From positions 124,001-188,000 of the forward strand of contig JAFKKV010000019.1 of NCBI GenBank assembly GCA_017304475.1: a stretch of DNA of 64,000 nt, written 5' to 3'. The stretch is from Hyphomicrobiales bacterium. GTDB lineage: Bacteria > Pseudomonadota > Alphaproteobacteria > Rhizobiales > Phreatobacteraceae. Below, in pieces: positions 1-8,956 of the stretch; positions within the stretch are counted from its first letter, which is position 1, and each line of letters starts with the position of its first letter. A model generated the notes under the pieces. That model did not search any database, had not been told where the DNA came from, and saw only the letters and a list, made by a program, of their open reading frames with translations. Position numbers and translations under genes: made by a program.

Positions 1-119
1 ATACGAGAATTTCGGGCTAAGAGGCACGCGCCAGTCACGGGAGCGCTGGATCTTTCGGGCGCATGTCCGGATGCACCGTGGCTGAGTCCTCCTCCGCTAT
101 GCGCTCTCAAGGCCGACCC

Positions 120-1340
120 ATGTCGAAGATCAAGGTCGCGGGTACAGTTGTCGAACTCGACGGCGACGAGATGACCCGCATCATCTGGGACCTCATCAAG
201 AAGAAGCTCATCCACCCCTATCTGGATGTGAATCTCGAATATTACGATCTGAGTGTCGAGCACCGCGACGCCACCAATGATCAGGTCACGATCGACTCGG
301 CCAATGCGATCAAGAAGCATGGCGTCGGCGTCAAATGCGCCACCATCACGCCGGACGAAGCGCGCGTGCAGGAATTCGGCCTGAAGGACATGTGGAAGTC
401 GCCCAACGGCACCATCCGCAACATCCTCGGCGGCGTCATCTTCCGCGAGCCGATCATCTGCAAGAACGTGCCGCGCCTGGTGCCGGGCTGGACCCAGCCG
501 ATCATCGTCGGCCGCCACGCCTATGGCGACCAGTACCGCGCCACCGACTTCAAGTTCCCCGGCAAGGGCACGCTGACGATCAAATTCGTCGGCGAGGACG
601 GCAACGTCATCGAGCGCGAAGTGTTCAAGGCGCCGGGCGCCGGCGTCGCGCTGTCGATGTACAACCTCGACGAATCGATCAAGGATTTCGCCCGGGCCTC
701 GTTCAATTACGGCCTGCAGCGCAATTACCCGGTCTATCTGTCGACCAAGAACACCATTCTCAAGGTCTATGACGGGCGCTTCAAGGACATCTTCCAGGAG
801 ATCTTCGACGCCGAGTTCAAGGCCGAGTTCGACAAGCGCAAGATCACCTACGAGCACCGCCTGATCGACGACATGGTGGCCGCTTCGCTGAAGTGGTCCG
901 GCGGCTATGTCTGGGCGTGCAAGAACTATGACGGCGACGTCCAGTCCGACATCGTGGCCCAGGGCTTCGGCTCGCTCGGCCTGATGACCTCGGTGCTGCT
1001 GACCCCCGACGGCAAGACCGTCGAGGCCGAAGCCGCCCACGGCACGGTGACCCGCCACTACCGCGAGCACCAGAAGGGCAAGGAGACCTCGACCAATTCG
1101 ATCGCCTCCATCTTCGCCTGGACCCGTGGCCTCGCCCACCGCGCCAAGCTCGACGACAACGCCCAGCTGAAGCGTTTCGCCGACGAACTGGAAAAGGTCT
1201 GCGTCGACACGGTGGAAGCCGGCGACATGACCAAGGACCTCGCCTTGCTTGTTGGCGCCGACCAGAAGTGGCTCTCGACCACCGGCTTCCTCGACAAGGT
1301 CTCCGACAACCTGTCGGCCGCCATGGGCAAGTGGAACTGA
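120..1340 (+). CDS. icd: NADP-dependent isocitrate dehydrogenase
   Basis: Oxidatively decarboxylates isocitrate to 2-oxoglutarate in the TCA cycle, making NADPH in the cytoplasm. The 406-residue protein has the usual length of the homodimeric, eukaryote-like IDH class. Visible hallmarks are the substrate loop SPNGTIRN (residues 94-101), R109 of the IFREPI stretch, GRHAYGDQYR (131-140) and the NTILKVYDG segment. An in-frame ATG at 63 exists, but it would add 19 residues unlike the family, and the protein starting MSKIKVAG is standard, so I start at 120 behind a weak CAAGG. A strong terminator follows at 1378-1411, so it appears monocistronic. Confidence 0.96.
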   Translation: MSKIKVAGTVVELDGDEMTRIIWDLIKKKLIHPYLDVNLEYYDLSVEHRDATNDQVTIDSANAIKKHGVGVKCATITPDEARVQEFGLKDMWKSPNGTIRNILGGVIFREPIICKNVPRLVPGWTQPIIVGRHAYGDQYRATDFKFPGKGTLTIKFVGEDGNVIEREVFKAPGAGVALSMYNLDESIKDFARASFNYGLQRNYPVYLSTKNTILKVYDGRFKDIFQEIFDAEFKAEFDKRKITYEHRLIDDMVAASLKWSGGYVWACKNYDGDVQSDIVAQGFGSLGLMTSVLLTPDGKTVEAEAAHGTVTRHYREHQKGKETSTNSIASIFAWTRGLAHRAKLDDNAQLKRFADELEKVCVDTVEAGDMTKDLALLVGADQKWLSTTGFLDKVSDNLSAAMGKWN

Positions 1341-1377
1341 CATCCCCGACCTCGCGCCCCGGCGCGACCTGACGGCG

Positions 1378-1411
1378 AAGCCCGGCGGATGGCGACATCC
1401 GCCGGGCTTTT
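1378..1411 (+). terminator. Rho-independent terminator of icd
   Basis: A 14-bp stem (1378-1391 pairing with 1396-1409, AAGCCCGGCGGATG and its complement) closes a GCGA loop and is followed by a T run. It starts 38 bases after the icd stop codon. Confidence 0.9.
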
Positions 1412-1455
1412 GTTTGTGGTGCACGGCGGCGACGCGTTTCTCTTGCCAGACTGCA

Positions 1456-1625
1456 GAATCGACCCTCTCCCAAAGGGAGAGGGTGGCGCCGTCAGGCGCC
1501 GGGTGAGGGGTCGTCCATTTCCGGAGAAGGCTCTTTGCGGCGCGCGCGTGGGGCCAGTTCTGAGCGCTCACGCCCCTACCCGGCAGCTGACGCTGCCACC
1601 CTCTCCCTTTGGGAGAGGGTCGATT
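1456..1625. repeat. Family I palindromic repeat, copy 1
   Basis: Long inverted repeat whose two arms each contain an outer hairpin (CCCTCTCCC/GGGAGAGGG) and an inner hairpin. Here the left inner hairpin is of the GGCGCC type and the right one of the GGCAGC/GCTGCC type, the opposite of copies 2 and 3. The outermost arms AATCGACCCTC and GAGGGTCGATT are complementary. No gene of its own. Confidence 0.85.
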
Positions 1626-1832
1626 CAGCGCCATTTCTCTCGCCGTGGTCCGCGCCCTCAAAGCACGCCTCATGCATCCCGGAGCCTGAACTGTGTGAAT
1701 ACCGTCGTCGCGGTAGCACGCGCTGGCACATTCGCCTTGCGCCTCATTTGCGCCGAACCCACATCGTCTGATCGAAACATCGGCCCGGCGAAGCGCCGGG
1801 CTTTGTCGTTTCGCAACGCGATGGGGTAAGGC

Positions 1833-3881
1833 ATGAATTTTCCTGGCGGCGAAGACCCGTTGCTCTGGCTGGAGGAGATCCACGGCACGCGGGCGACGGC
1901 CTGGGTCGACCAGGAGAATGCACGCACCGACAAGGCCTTCCGCGACGCCGGCTTCGAGGCCGATGTCGCCACCGCGCTGACCATTCTGAACGCCCATGAC
2001 AAGATCCCCTTCGTCGCGCGGGTCGGCGACCACCTCTACAATCTCTGGCAGGACGAGACGCATAAGCGCGGCCTGTGGCGGCGCACGACGCTCGCGAGCT
2101 ATCGCACCGAACGCCCCGACTGGGACGTGCTTCTCGACCTGGACGCGCTCGGCGCGGCCGAGGGCAAGTCCTGGGCCTATGGCGGCGCGGAACTGTCGCC
2201 CGACCGCAGCCGCGCGCTGATCCGCCTGTCGGCCGATGGGTCGGACGCCGCCGAGACCCGTGAATTCGACCTGGCGACACGCCGCTTCGTCGACGGCGGC
2301 TTCCTGATTCCGGCATCGAAAGGCCAGGTGAGCTGGCAGGACGCCGATACGCTGCTGATCTCGGCGGCCATCGGCGCGGCGAATGTCACGCGGGCGGGTT
2401 ATGGCCGCACCGTCAGGCGCTGGCGACGCGGCGCGCCGATCGAAACCGCGGAGACGATCTTTTCGGTCGAGGAACAGGATGTCGCCGCCTGGTTCTACGT
2501 TCAGCATCGTCCCGGCCATGAATATGTGTCGTTCACCCGGATGATCGATTTCACCCGCACCGAGACCTTCGTCGAGCGGCGGGGCCGGCCGCGTGTCCGG
2601 CTGGACCTGCCCGAAGAGGTCTCGCTGTCGATCTATGCGCGTCGCCTCATCGTCGAACCCAAGCGCGACTGGGCGGTGAACGGCGCCGTCGTCCCGGCCG
2701 GCGCCCTGGCGGTCTTCGATCTCGCACGGTTCATCGACGGCGACCGCGCCTTCGCCGTCCTCTTCACGCCGACGCCGACCCGCGCGCTGCAGCAATGGAT
2801 CGAGACCCGCCACGGCGTGGTGCTCGACATTCTCGACCAGGTGCGCAGCCGCCTGGTGCTGGTTCGCCCCCAGGGCGAAGGCTGGGTCGAGGAACCGATC
2901 GACGGGCTCCCCGACAATGCCGCCATTTCGATCGCCCCGCTCGGCGGCGAGAACGATCCGGATCTCGGCACCGACATCATGCTGACGACCATGGCCTTCG
3001 ACCGGCCGCCGACCCTGTCATTATGGACCGGCGCCGGCGCGCCGGCCGTGCTCAAGCAGGCCCCGCACCGCTTCGACGCCGCGGGCATCGAGGTCCGGCA
3101 ACACCATGCGACCGCCGCTGATGGCACGCGCATTCCCTATTTCCTGGTCGGCCGCGCGCTGGGCTCCGGCGAACCCCGCCCGACTTTGCTGAGCGGCTAC
3201 GGCGGCTTCGAGATCGCGGTCACGCCGAGCTATCCGAGCCTTGCCGGCAAGCTCTGGCTGGAGCGCGGCCATCTGCTGGCGGTCGCCAATATCCGGGGCG
3301 GCGGCGAATTCGGCGCGCGCTGGCATCAGGCGGCAAGGCGCGCCACCAAACATGTCTCGCATGACGACTTCGCCGCCGTCGCCCGCCATCTCGCCGAAAC
3401 CGGGGTGACGAATCCGGCCAGACTCGCGGCGCGCGGCGGCAGCAATGGCGGCCTGCTCGTCGGCAATATGCTGACCCGCTACCCGGAACTGTTCGGCGCG
3501 ATCTGGTGCGAAGTGCCGCTGCTCGACATGGCGCGCTACACCAAGCTGCTCGCCGGGCAGAGCTGGATCGCCGAATATGGCGATCCCGACGATCCCGCCG
3601 AATGGGCCTTCATCCGCGACTTCTCGCCCTACCATCTGGTGGCCGAGGGCAAGTCCTATCCGCCGGCCTTGATCACCACCAACCGCACCGATGACCGGGT
3701 CCATCCCGGCCATGCGCGCAAGATGGCGGCGCGGCTGGAAGAGGTGGGCGCGCCGGTCTGGCTGCGCGAGACGGTTGCCGGCGGCCATAGCGGCGCGGTC
3801 GATTCGCAGACCATCGCGGCCACCACCGCGCTCGGCTTCTCGTTCCTGCGCCACACCATCGCGGCCGAAACCAAGGGCTGA
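1833..3881 (+). CDS. Prolyl oligopeptidase family serine peptidase (S9A-like)
   Basis: A serine peptidase that cleaves short, often proline-containing peptides. At 682 residues it has the normal length of the S9A family: an N-terminal beta-propeller (about residues 60-400) and a C-terminal alpha/beta-hydrolase domain. The catalytic triad is visible: Ser537 in GGSNGGLL, Asp620/Asp621 in TNRTDDRVHPGHA and His652 in AGGHSGAVD. No signal peptide is evident, so a cytoplasmic location is likely. The start at 1833 follows GGGGTAAGGC. It stands alone between the repeat region and the acetyltransferase. Substrate specificity (prolyl oligopeptidase versus oligopeptidase B-like) cannot be told by eye. 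Confidence 0.9.
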   Translation: MNFPGGEDPLLWLEEIHGTRATAWVDQENARTDKAFRDAGFEADVATALTILNAHDKIPFVARVGDHLYNLWQDETHKRGLWRRTTLASYRTERPDWDVLLDLDALGAAEGKSWAYGGAELSPDRSRALIRLSADGSDAAETREFDLATRRFVDGGFLIPASKGQVSWQDADTLLISAAIGAANVTRAGYGRTVRRWRRGAPIETAETIFSVEEQDVAAWFYVQHRPGHEYVSFTRMIDFTRTETFVERRGRPRVRLDLPEEVSLSIYARRLIVEPKRDWAVNGAVVPAGALAVFDLARFIDGDRAFAVLFTPTPTRALQQWIETRHGVVLDILDQVRSRLVLVRPQGEGWVEEPIDGLPDNAAISIAPLGGENDPDLGTDIMLTTMAFDRPPTLSLWTGAGAPAVLKQAPHRFDAAGIEVRQHHATAADGTRIPYFLVGRALGSGEPRPTLLSGYGGFEIAVTPSYPSLAGKLWLERGHLLAVANIRGGGEFGARWHQAARRATKHVSHDDFAAVARHLAETGVTNPARLAARGGSNGGLLVGNMLTRYPELFGAIWCEVPLLDMARYTKLLAGQSWIAEYGDPDDPAEWAFIRDFSPYHLVAEGKSYPPALITTNRTDDRVHPGHARKMAARLEEVGAPVWLRETVAGGHSGAVDSQTIAATTALGFSFLRHTIAAETKG

Positions 3882-3979
3882 GCGGGCGGGCGATCAGCCC
3901 CGCTCATTCCTGCAATCACTTTTCGGCGATGGACGACGGGCGTGAAAGCACGGCATTGGAGGCTCCGGAGGAAAAGCCC

Positions 3980-4423
3980 ATGCCCGTGACCATTCGCCCG
4001 CTGACACCGTCCGATCGCGCCCAGTGGGAGCCGCTCTGGCGCGGCTACCAGACCTTTTACAAGACCGACATTCCCCAGGCGACCACCGACGTCACCTGGG
4101 CCCGTTTCCATGACGCCGCCGAACCGATGGCCGCCTTCGGCGCCTTCGACGGCGACCGCATGGTCGGCATCGTCCACACCATCCTGCACCGCTCGACCTG
4201 GACCACCGGCGACTATTGCTACCTGCAGGACCTGTTCGTCGACCCGGCGGTGCGCGGCACCGGCGCCGGCCGGGCGCTGATCGAGACGGTCTATGCCTTC
4301 GCCCAGTCCAAGGGCGCCAGCCGCGTGCATTGGCTGACCCACGAGACCAACGACCACGCCATGCTGCTCTACAACCGGATCGCCGACAAATCCGGTTTCA
4401 TTCAGTACCGCAAGGTGCTTTGA
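3980..4423 (+). CDS. GNAT-family N-acetyltransferase
   Basis: A 147-residue single-domain GNAT protein that should transfer an acetyl group from acetyl-CoA to an amine. The acetyl-CoA-binding motif A is seen as LFVDPAVRGTGAGRALIE, followed by the usual C-terminal segment with an NRIADKSGFIQYRK ending. The start at 3980 is chosen because GGAGG lies about 9 bases upstream; an ATG at 3929 would add 17 unlikely residues and lacks a binding site. It begins 98 bases after the peptidase gene in the same direction, so co-transcription is possible. The substrate is unknown. Confidence 0.88.
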   Translation: MPVTIRPLTPSDRAQWEPLWRGYQTFYKTDIPQATTDVTWARFHDAAEPMAAFGAFDGDRMVGIVHTILHRSTWTTGDYCYLQDLFVDPAVRGTGAGRALIETVYAFAQSKGASRVHWLTHETNDHAMLLYNRIADKSGFIQYRKVL

Positions 4424-4480
4424 ACCCAAGCAAAGGCGCGCGAATAGCGAACGGCCAGTAGCCGCCACCGTGACGCGCGC

Positions 4481-4717
4481 ACCCTCGCCCACGTCTCGTG
4501 GGAGAGGGTGGCCGCGGCAGCGGCCGGGTGAGGGTCGTTGCGTCGGTGCGACCCGTGCATTCCGATCGCCGGCAACGGGCCGAGCCCTGATCGCGAGGCC
4601 CTAGCAATCCAAACGTAGCCCATCACCTCGATCCGAGATGCGCGTCACGCGATGACGCAACCACCCTCACCCGGGTCCTCCGGACCCACCCTCTCCCGCG
4701 CAGACGCGGGCGAGGGT
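4481..4717. repeat. Family I palindromic repeat, diverged copy
   Basis: Same design as the other family I repeats: an outer hairpin ending GGGAGAGGGT, an inner GC hairpin, then GGGTGAGGG, with the mirror-image order on the right (ACCCTCACCC, inner hairpin GGGTCC/GGACCC, outer hairpin). The loops and inner stems differ in sequence from copies 1-3 but still pair. It fills nearly all of the 334-base gap between the convergent acetyltransferase and alaS genes and may serve as a two-way terminator. Confidence 0.7.
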
Positions 4718-4757
4718 TGACGCGCACCGCTGGCCGCGTCCACTCGCGATCGGCGCC

Positions 4758-7415
4758 TCACGCCGCCGCGAGCGCGGCCTCGATCGCGGCGAGGGCTTCC
4801 TCGGTCTTGGAACCATCCGGGCCGCCGGCCTGGGCCATATCGGGCCGCCCGCCGCCGCCCTTGCCGCCGAGCGCCTCCGAGCCAAGCTTGACCAGATCGA
4901 CGGCATTGAACTTCGCCGTGAGATCCGCTGTCACGCCAACCACGATCCCGCCCTTGCCGTCAGGCGCATTGTTGGCGATCGCGACGACACCGGACCCGAC
5001 CTTGGCCTTGGCCTCGTCGACAAGTCCCTTCAGGTCCTTCGCCTCGACGGACACGGACAAACGGAAGTATTTCACCCCCGCGACGTCCTTGATGTTGGAC
5101 CCGCCTTCGGAGCCTCCGCCGCCCATGGCGAGCTTCTTTTTCGCCTCGGACAGCTCGCGCTCCAGGCGCTTGCGGTCCTCGATCAGGGTTTCCAAGCGCG
5201 ACTCGACATCGACGATGGGCGCCTTCATCAGGCCGGCCACCGCTTCGAGCTTCTTCGCCTGCTGGCTCAGATGATGGCGAGCGGCCGTGCCGGTCATCGC
5301 CTCGAGCCGGCGCACGCCGGCCGCGACCGCGCCTTCGCCGACCACCGAGATCAGGCCGATATCGCCGGTGCGCGCCACATGAGTGCCGCCGCAGAGTTCG
5401 ACCGACCAGCCCGAGGCATTCGATCCCTCCGGCGTCAGGCCCATCGAGACGACCCGGACCTCGTCGCCATATTTCTCGCCGAACAGCGCGCGGGCGCCCG
5501 AGGCGATGGCGTCGTCGACGCCCATCAGCCGGGTGACGACCGGGGTATTCTCCAGGAGCACGCGATTGGCGATGTCCTCGACGCGCGCGAGTTCCTCGCC
5601 GCTGATGGGCTTGGGATGCGAGAAGTCGAAGCGCAGCCGGTCGGGCGAGACCAGCGAGCCCTTCTGCGCGACATGATCACCGAGCACCTGACGCAGCGCC
5701 TCGTGCAGTAGGTGGGTCGCCGAATGGTTGGCCCGGATGGCGCTGCGCCTGCCGTGATCGACATCGAGTTGCAGGGCGAGACCAGGCTTCAGCGTCCCCT
5801 CCTCCACGGTCACGACGTGGATGAAGAGGTCGCCGAGCTTCTTCTGGGTGTCGGTGACGCGGGCGCGCACGCCGTCGCCGGTCAACACGCCGCGGTCGCC
5901 CTGCTGGCCGCCGGACTCGCCGTAGAACGGCGTCTGGTTGAGAATGACCAGGCCCGCCTCGCCCGCCTTCAGCTCGGCAACCTCGGCGCCGTCCTTCAGC
6001 ACAGCCAGAACCTGGCCTTCCGCCGTCTCGGTGTCGTAACCGAGGAAGTCGGTGGCGCCGGTCTTTTCCTTGATGCCGAACCAGACCGTGTCGGTGGCGG
6101 CTTCGCCGGACCCCGCCCAGGCGGCGCGCGCCTTGTCCTTCTGCAGCTTCATGGCGGCGTCGAAGGCAGCCGTGTCGACCACGATGCCGCGCGGCCTGAG
6201 CGCGTCCTGCGTCAGGTCGAGCGGGAAGCCATAGGTGTCGTAGAGCGTGAAGGCGGTGTCGCCGGAGAACACCGCGCCCTCGCCGAGCGCCTTGGACTCG
6301 TCGTCGAGAATGGTCAGGCCGCGCTCCAGCGTCTTGCGGAAGCGGGTTTCCTCGAGTTCCAGCGTCTCCGAGATCAGGCCCTCGGCGCGCACCAGCTCAG
6401 GGTAGGCCTGGCCCATCTCGCGCACCAGCACGGGAACCAGCTTGTGCAGCAGCGGCTCCTTGGCACCCAGCAGCGAGGCATGGCGCATGGCCCGGCGCAT
6501 GATGCGCCGCGCGACATAGCCGCGGCCCTCATTCGACGGCAATACGCCGTCGGCGACCAGGAAGGAAGCGGCGCGCAGATGGTCGGCGATCACCCGGTGC
6601 GAGACCTTGAACGGGCCGTCCGGCTCGACGCCGGTGGCGACCGCGCTGGCGCCGATCAGCGCGCGCATCAGGTCGATCTCGTAATTGTCATGGGTGCCCT
6701 GGAGCACGGCGGAAATACGCTCCAGGCCCATGCCGGTATCGATCGAGGGACGCGGCAGCACCAGGCGCTCGCCGCCCGGCAGCTCCTCATACTGCATGAA
6801 GACCAGGTTCCAGATCTCGATGAACCGGTCGCCGTCCTGCTCGGCCGAGCCCGGCGGGCCGCCCCAGATCTTGTCGCCGTGATCGTAGAAGATCTCCGAA
6901 CAGGGGCCGCAGGGGCCGGTATCGCCCATGCGCCAGAAATTGTCCGAGGTCGGGATGCGGATGATCTTGGAATCCGGCAGGCCGGCGATCTTCTTCCACA
7001 GCTGGAAGGCGTCGTCGTCCTCGGAATAGACGGTGACCAGCAGCCGCTCGACCGGCAGCTCGTATTCCTTGGTGATCAGGTTCCAGGCGAGTTCGATCGC
7101 GCGGTCCTTGAAATAGTCGCCGAAGGAGAAATTGCCGAGCATCTCGAAAAAGGTGTGATGCCGGGCGGTATAGCCGACATTGTCGAGATCATTGTGCTTG
7201 CCGCCGGCACGCACGCATTTCTGCGCGGTGGTGGCGCGCGAATAGGGCCGCTTCTCGACGCCGGTGAAGACGTTCTTGAACTGCACCATGCCGGAATTGG
7301 CGAACATCAGCGTCGGATCGTTGCGCGGCACGAGCGGCGAACTGTCGACGACCGCATGGCCGTTCTTGGCGAAGAAATCGAGGAAGGTCTTGCGGATCTG
7401 ATTGACGCCGGTCAT
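4758..7415 (-). CDS. alaS: Alanyl-tRNA synthetase
   Basis: Charges tRNA-Ala in the cytoplasm. The 885-residue protein has the full bacterial layout: class II catalytic core (residues 1-about 240, with the FANSGMVQFK stretch), tRNA-recognition domain, editing domain (SGGQQGDRG, zinc-site motif HSATHLLHE near 562-570 and CGGTHVARTG near 670), and a C-terminal DHHA1/C-Ala domain. The ATG at 7415 gives the canonical start MTGVNQIRKTFLDFF. It lies downstream of recA in the same direction, separated by the recA terminator; recA-alaS order is common in Alphaproteobacteria. Confidence 0.97.
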   Translation of the reverse strand: MTGVNQIRKTFLDFFAKNGHAVVDSSPLVPRNDPTLMFANSGMVQFKNVFTGVEKRPYSRATTAQKCVRAGGKHNDLDNVGYTARHHTFFEMLGNFSFGDYFKDRAIELAWNLITKEYELPVERLLVTVYSEDDDAFQLWKKIAGLPDSKIIRIPTSDNFWRMGDTGPCGPCSEIFYDHGDKIWGGPPGSAEQDGDRFIEIWNLVFMQYEELPGGERLVLPRPSIDTGMGLERISAVLQGTHDNYEIDLMRALIGASAVATGVEPDGPFKVSHRVIADHLRAASFLVADGVLPSNEGRGYVARRIMRRAMRHASLLGAKEPLLHKLVPVLVREMGQAYPELVRAEGLISETLELEETRFRKTLERGLTILDDESKALGEGAVFSGDTAFTLYDTYGFPLDLTQDALRPRGIVVDTAAFDAAMKLQKDKARAAWAGSGEAATDTVWFGIKEKTGATDFLGYDTETAEGQVLAVLKDGAEVAELKAGEAGLVILNQTPFYGESGGQQGDRGVLTGDGVRARVTDTQKKLGDLFIHVVTVEEGTLKPGLALQLDVDHGRRSAIRANHSATHLLHEALRQVLGDHVAQKGSLVSPDRLRFDFSHPKPISGEELARVEDIANRVLLENTPVVTRLMGVDDAIASGARALFGEKYGDEVRVVSMGLTPEGSNASGWSVELCGGTHVARTGDIGLISVVGEGAVAAGVRRLEAMTGTAARHHLSQQAKKLEAVAGLMKAPIVDVESRLETLIEDRKRLERELSEAKKKLAMGGGGSEGGSNIKDVAGVKYFRLSVSVEAKDLKGLVDEAKAKVGSGVVAIANNAPDGKGGIVVGVTADLTAKFNAVDLVKLGSEALGGKGGGGRPDMAQAGGPDGSKTEEALAAIEAALAAA

Positions 7416-7470
7416 GGCCCGAACTGAGTGTTGGGACGGGAAGCGCCGTCCGATGTCGCATTGGCCGGTG

Positions 7471-7510
7471 TTTCTAGAGCATTTTCACCACAAGAGGGAA
7501 CCAGGATTTG
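7471..7510. repeat. Possible copy of a common Rhizobiales intergenic repeat
   Basis: The stretch starting TTTCTAGAGCATTTTCACC and continuing GAGGGAACCAGGATTTGC resembles, from memory, the TCTAGAGCATTTTC...GGAACCGG repeat found between genes in many Rhizobiales. Only one copy is seen in this window, so the assignment rests on recall and not on comparison within the window. Confidence 0.35.
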
Positions 7511-7646
7511 CTCATGGCTCGGCGCCGGCCCGATCGAGGGCGGTTCCAGCCCGGCCGGATCGCCTCTTGCGACCTTTCCCGGCCGGCCTCCGCCGGCCCG
7601 GGCACGGTGCATCCGAGCCCATGAGGCTTCCTCGGCGAGCAGACAT

Positions 7647-7672
7647 GAAAAAGGCCGGGCGAACCCGGCCTT
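7647..7672 (-). terminator. Rho-independent terminator of recA
   Basis: On the minus strand a 9-bp stem AAGGCCGGG/CCCGGCCTT with a four-base loop is followed by TTTTTCATG. It begins about 30 bases past the recA stop codon and separates recA from alaS. Confidence 0.88.
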
Positions 7673-7702
7673 GATCGCATTCACGAGAACGGCGGCGAAC
7701 TG

Positions 7703-8782
7703 TCACGCCGGCTCTTCTCCGTCCGCATCCGACTCGACCTCGCCCAGGATCTTCTCGGCGATCAGCCCGGAATTCTGCCGGATCGCCGCTTCGATCTTGG
7801 CCGACATGTCGGGGTTCTGTTTCAGGAAGGTCTTGGCGTTTTCACGGCCCTGGCCGAGCCGCTGGCTGTCATAGGAGAACCAGGCACCCGACTTCTCGAC
7901 CACGCCGGCCTTGACGCCGAGGTCGATGAGCTCGCCCATCTTCGAGACGCCCTCGCCATACATGATGTCGAATTCGACCTGCTTGAACGGCGGCGCCAGC
8001 TTGTTCTTCACCACCTTGACGCGGGTCTGGTTGCCGACCACTTCCTCGCGCTCCTTGATCGCGCCGATGCGGCGGATATCCAGGCGCATGGAGGCATAGA
8101 ATTTCAGCGCATTGCCGCCGGTGGTCACTTCGGGCGAACCATACATCACGCCGATCTTCATGCGGATCTGGTTGATGAAGATGACCATGGTGTTGGATTT
8201 CGAGATCGAGGCGGTCAGCTTGCGCAGCGCCTGGCTCATCAGGCGGGCCTGCATGCCCGGCTGATTGTCGCCCATCTCGCCTTCGAGTTCGGCCCGCGGC
8301 GTGAGCGCCGCCACCGAATCGACCACCACGATGTCGATCGCGCCCGAGCGGACCAGCGTGTCGCAGATCTCCAATGCCTGCTCGCCGGCATCGGGCTGGG
8401 AGATCAGCAGCTCGTCGAGATTGACCCCGAGCTTGCGGGCATAGACCGGATCGAGCGCATGTTCCGCATCGATGAAGGCGCAGGTGCCGCCGCGCTTCTG
8501 GCCCTCGGCAATGGTGTGCAGCGCCAGCGTCGTCTTGCCCGACGATTCCGGCCCGAAAATCTCGACGACCCGGCCGCGCGGCAGGCCGCCGATGCCGAGC
8601 GCGATGTCGAGCCCGAGCGAGCCGGTCGAGATCGTCTCGATCTCGATCGACTTGTCGCTCTTGCCGAGCCGCATGATCGAACCCTTGCCGAAGGCCCGCT
8701 CGATCTGGGACAGGGCGGCGTCGAGCGCTTTGGTTTTATCCATGGAAGAACCTTCAACGAGTCGCAGTGCGGCCTGACTCAT
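7703..8782 (-). CDS. recA: Recombinase A
   Basis: ATP-dependent strand-exchange protein and co-protease for LexA in the SOS response. The Walker A motif GPESSGKTT lies at residues 75-83; the Walker B region (DIVVVDSVAAL), the L2 loop start MGDNQPGMQARLMSQAL and the acidic C-terminus are present. I place the start at 8782 (MSQAALRLVEG), the usual Rhizobiales N-terminus, giving 359 residues; the ATG at 8743 (MDKTKALD) is the alternative, and the more upstream ATG at 8845 is unlikely. An SOS box lies at 8865-8879 and a terminator follows the gene. Confidence 0.98.
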   Translation of the reverse strand: MSQAALRLVEGSSMDKTKALDAALSQIERAFGKGSIMRLGKSDKSIEIETISTGSLGLDIALGIGGLPRGRVVEIFGPESSGKTTLALHTIAEGQKRGGTCAFIDAEHALDPVYARKLGVNLDELLISQPDAGEQALEICDTLVRSGAIDIVVVDSVAALTPRAELEGEMGDNQPGMQARLMSQALRKLTASISKSNTMVIFINQIRMKIGVMYGSPEVTTGGNALKFYASMRLDIRRIGAIKEREEVVGNQTRVKVVKNKLAPPFKQVEFDIMYGEGVSKMGELIDLGVKAGVVEKSGAWFSYDSQRLGQGRENAKTFLKQNPDMSAKIEAAIRQNSGLIAEKILGEVESDADGEEPA

Positions 8783-8864
8783 GGCGTGCGCTCCTTCGTG
8801 CGGCAAGGGGTATGGCTGGAATCCGTCGATGAATCGACCGTACACGGTTTGTTCTTAACAACAA

Positions 8865-8879
8865 GTTCTTTTTTTGTTC
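8865..8879 (-). promoter_or_regulatory. LexA (SOS) box of recA
   Basis: On the minus strand GAAC-A7-GAAC is an exact match to the alphaproteobacterial LexA consensus GAAC-N7-GAAC. It lies 83-97 bases upstream of the recA start. A third GAAC half-site (8851-8854) follows with a 10-base gap, so the region has three half-sites in tandem. Confidence 0.9.
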
Positions 8880-8956
8880 TCACGGAAAAGATCGCCGTCG
8901 CCGGATCATGCCACAGCCATCCACCATCAAGGCGCTGTGCCGCGGCACCGCCTGCT

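Larger units (their letters stand above)
1341..1832. other. Intergenic region icd to peptidase gene
   Basis: It holds the icd terminator (1378-1411), the family I repeat (1456-1625) and a second hairpin at 1783-1801 (GCCCGGCG/CGCCGGGC, loop AAG) followed by TTTGTCGTTT. That hairpin is terminator-like but lies only about 30 bases before the next start codon, so it may end read-through from the repeat or act as a leader hairpin. No supported gene. Confidence 0.6.

Noticed and set aside
5712..7427. A 571-codon plus-strand frame opposite alaS
   Set aside because: Antisense shadow of a certain gene; no motif and no ribosome site.
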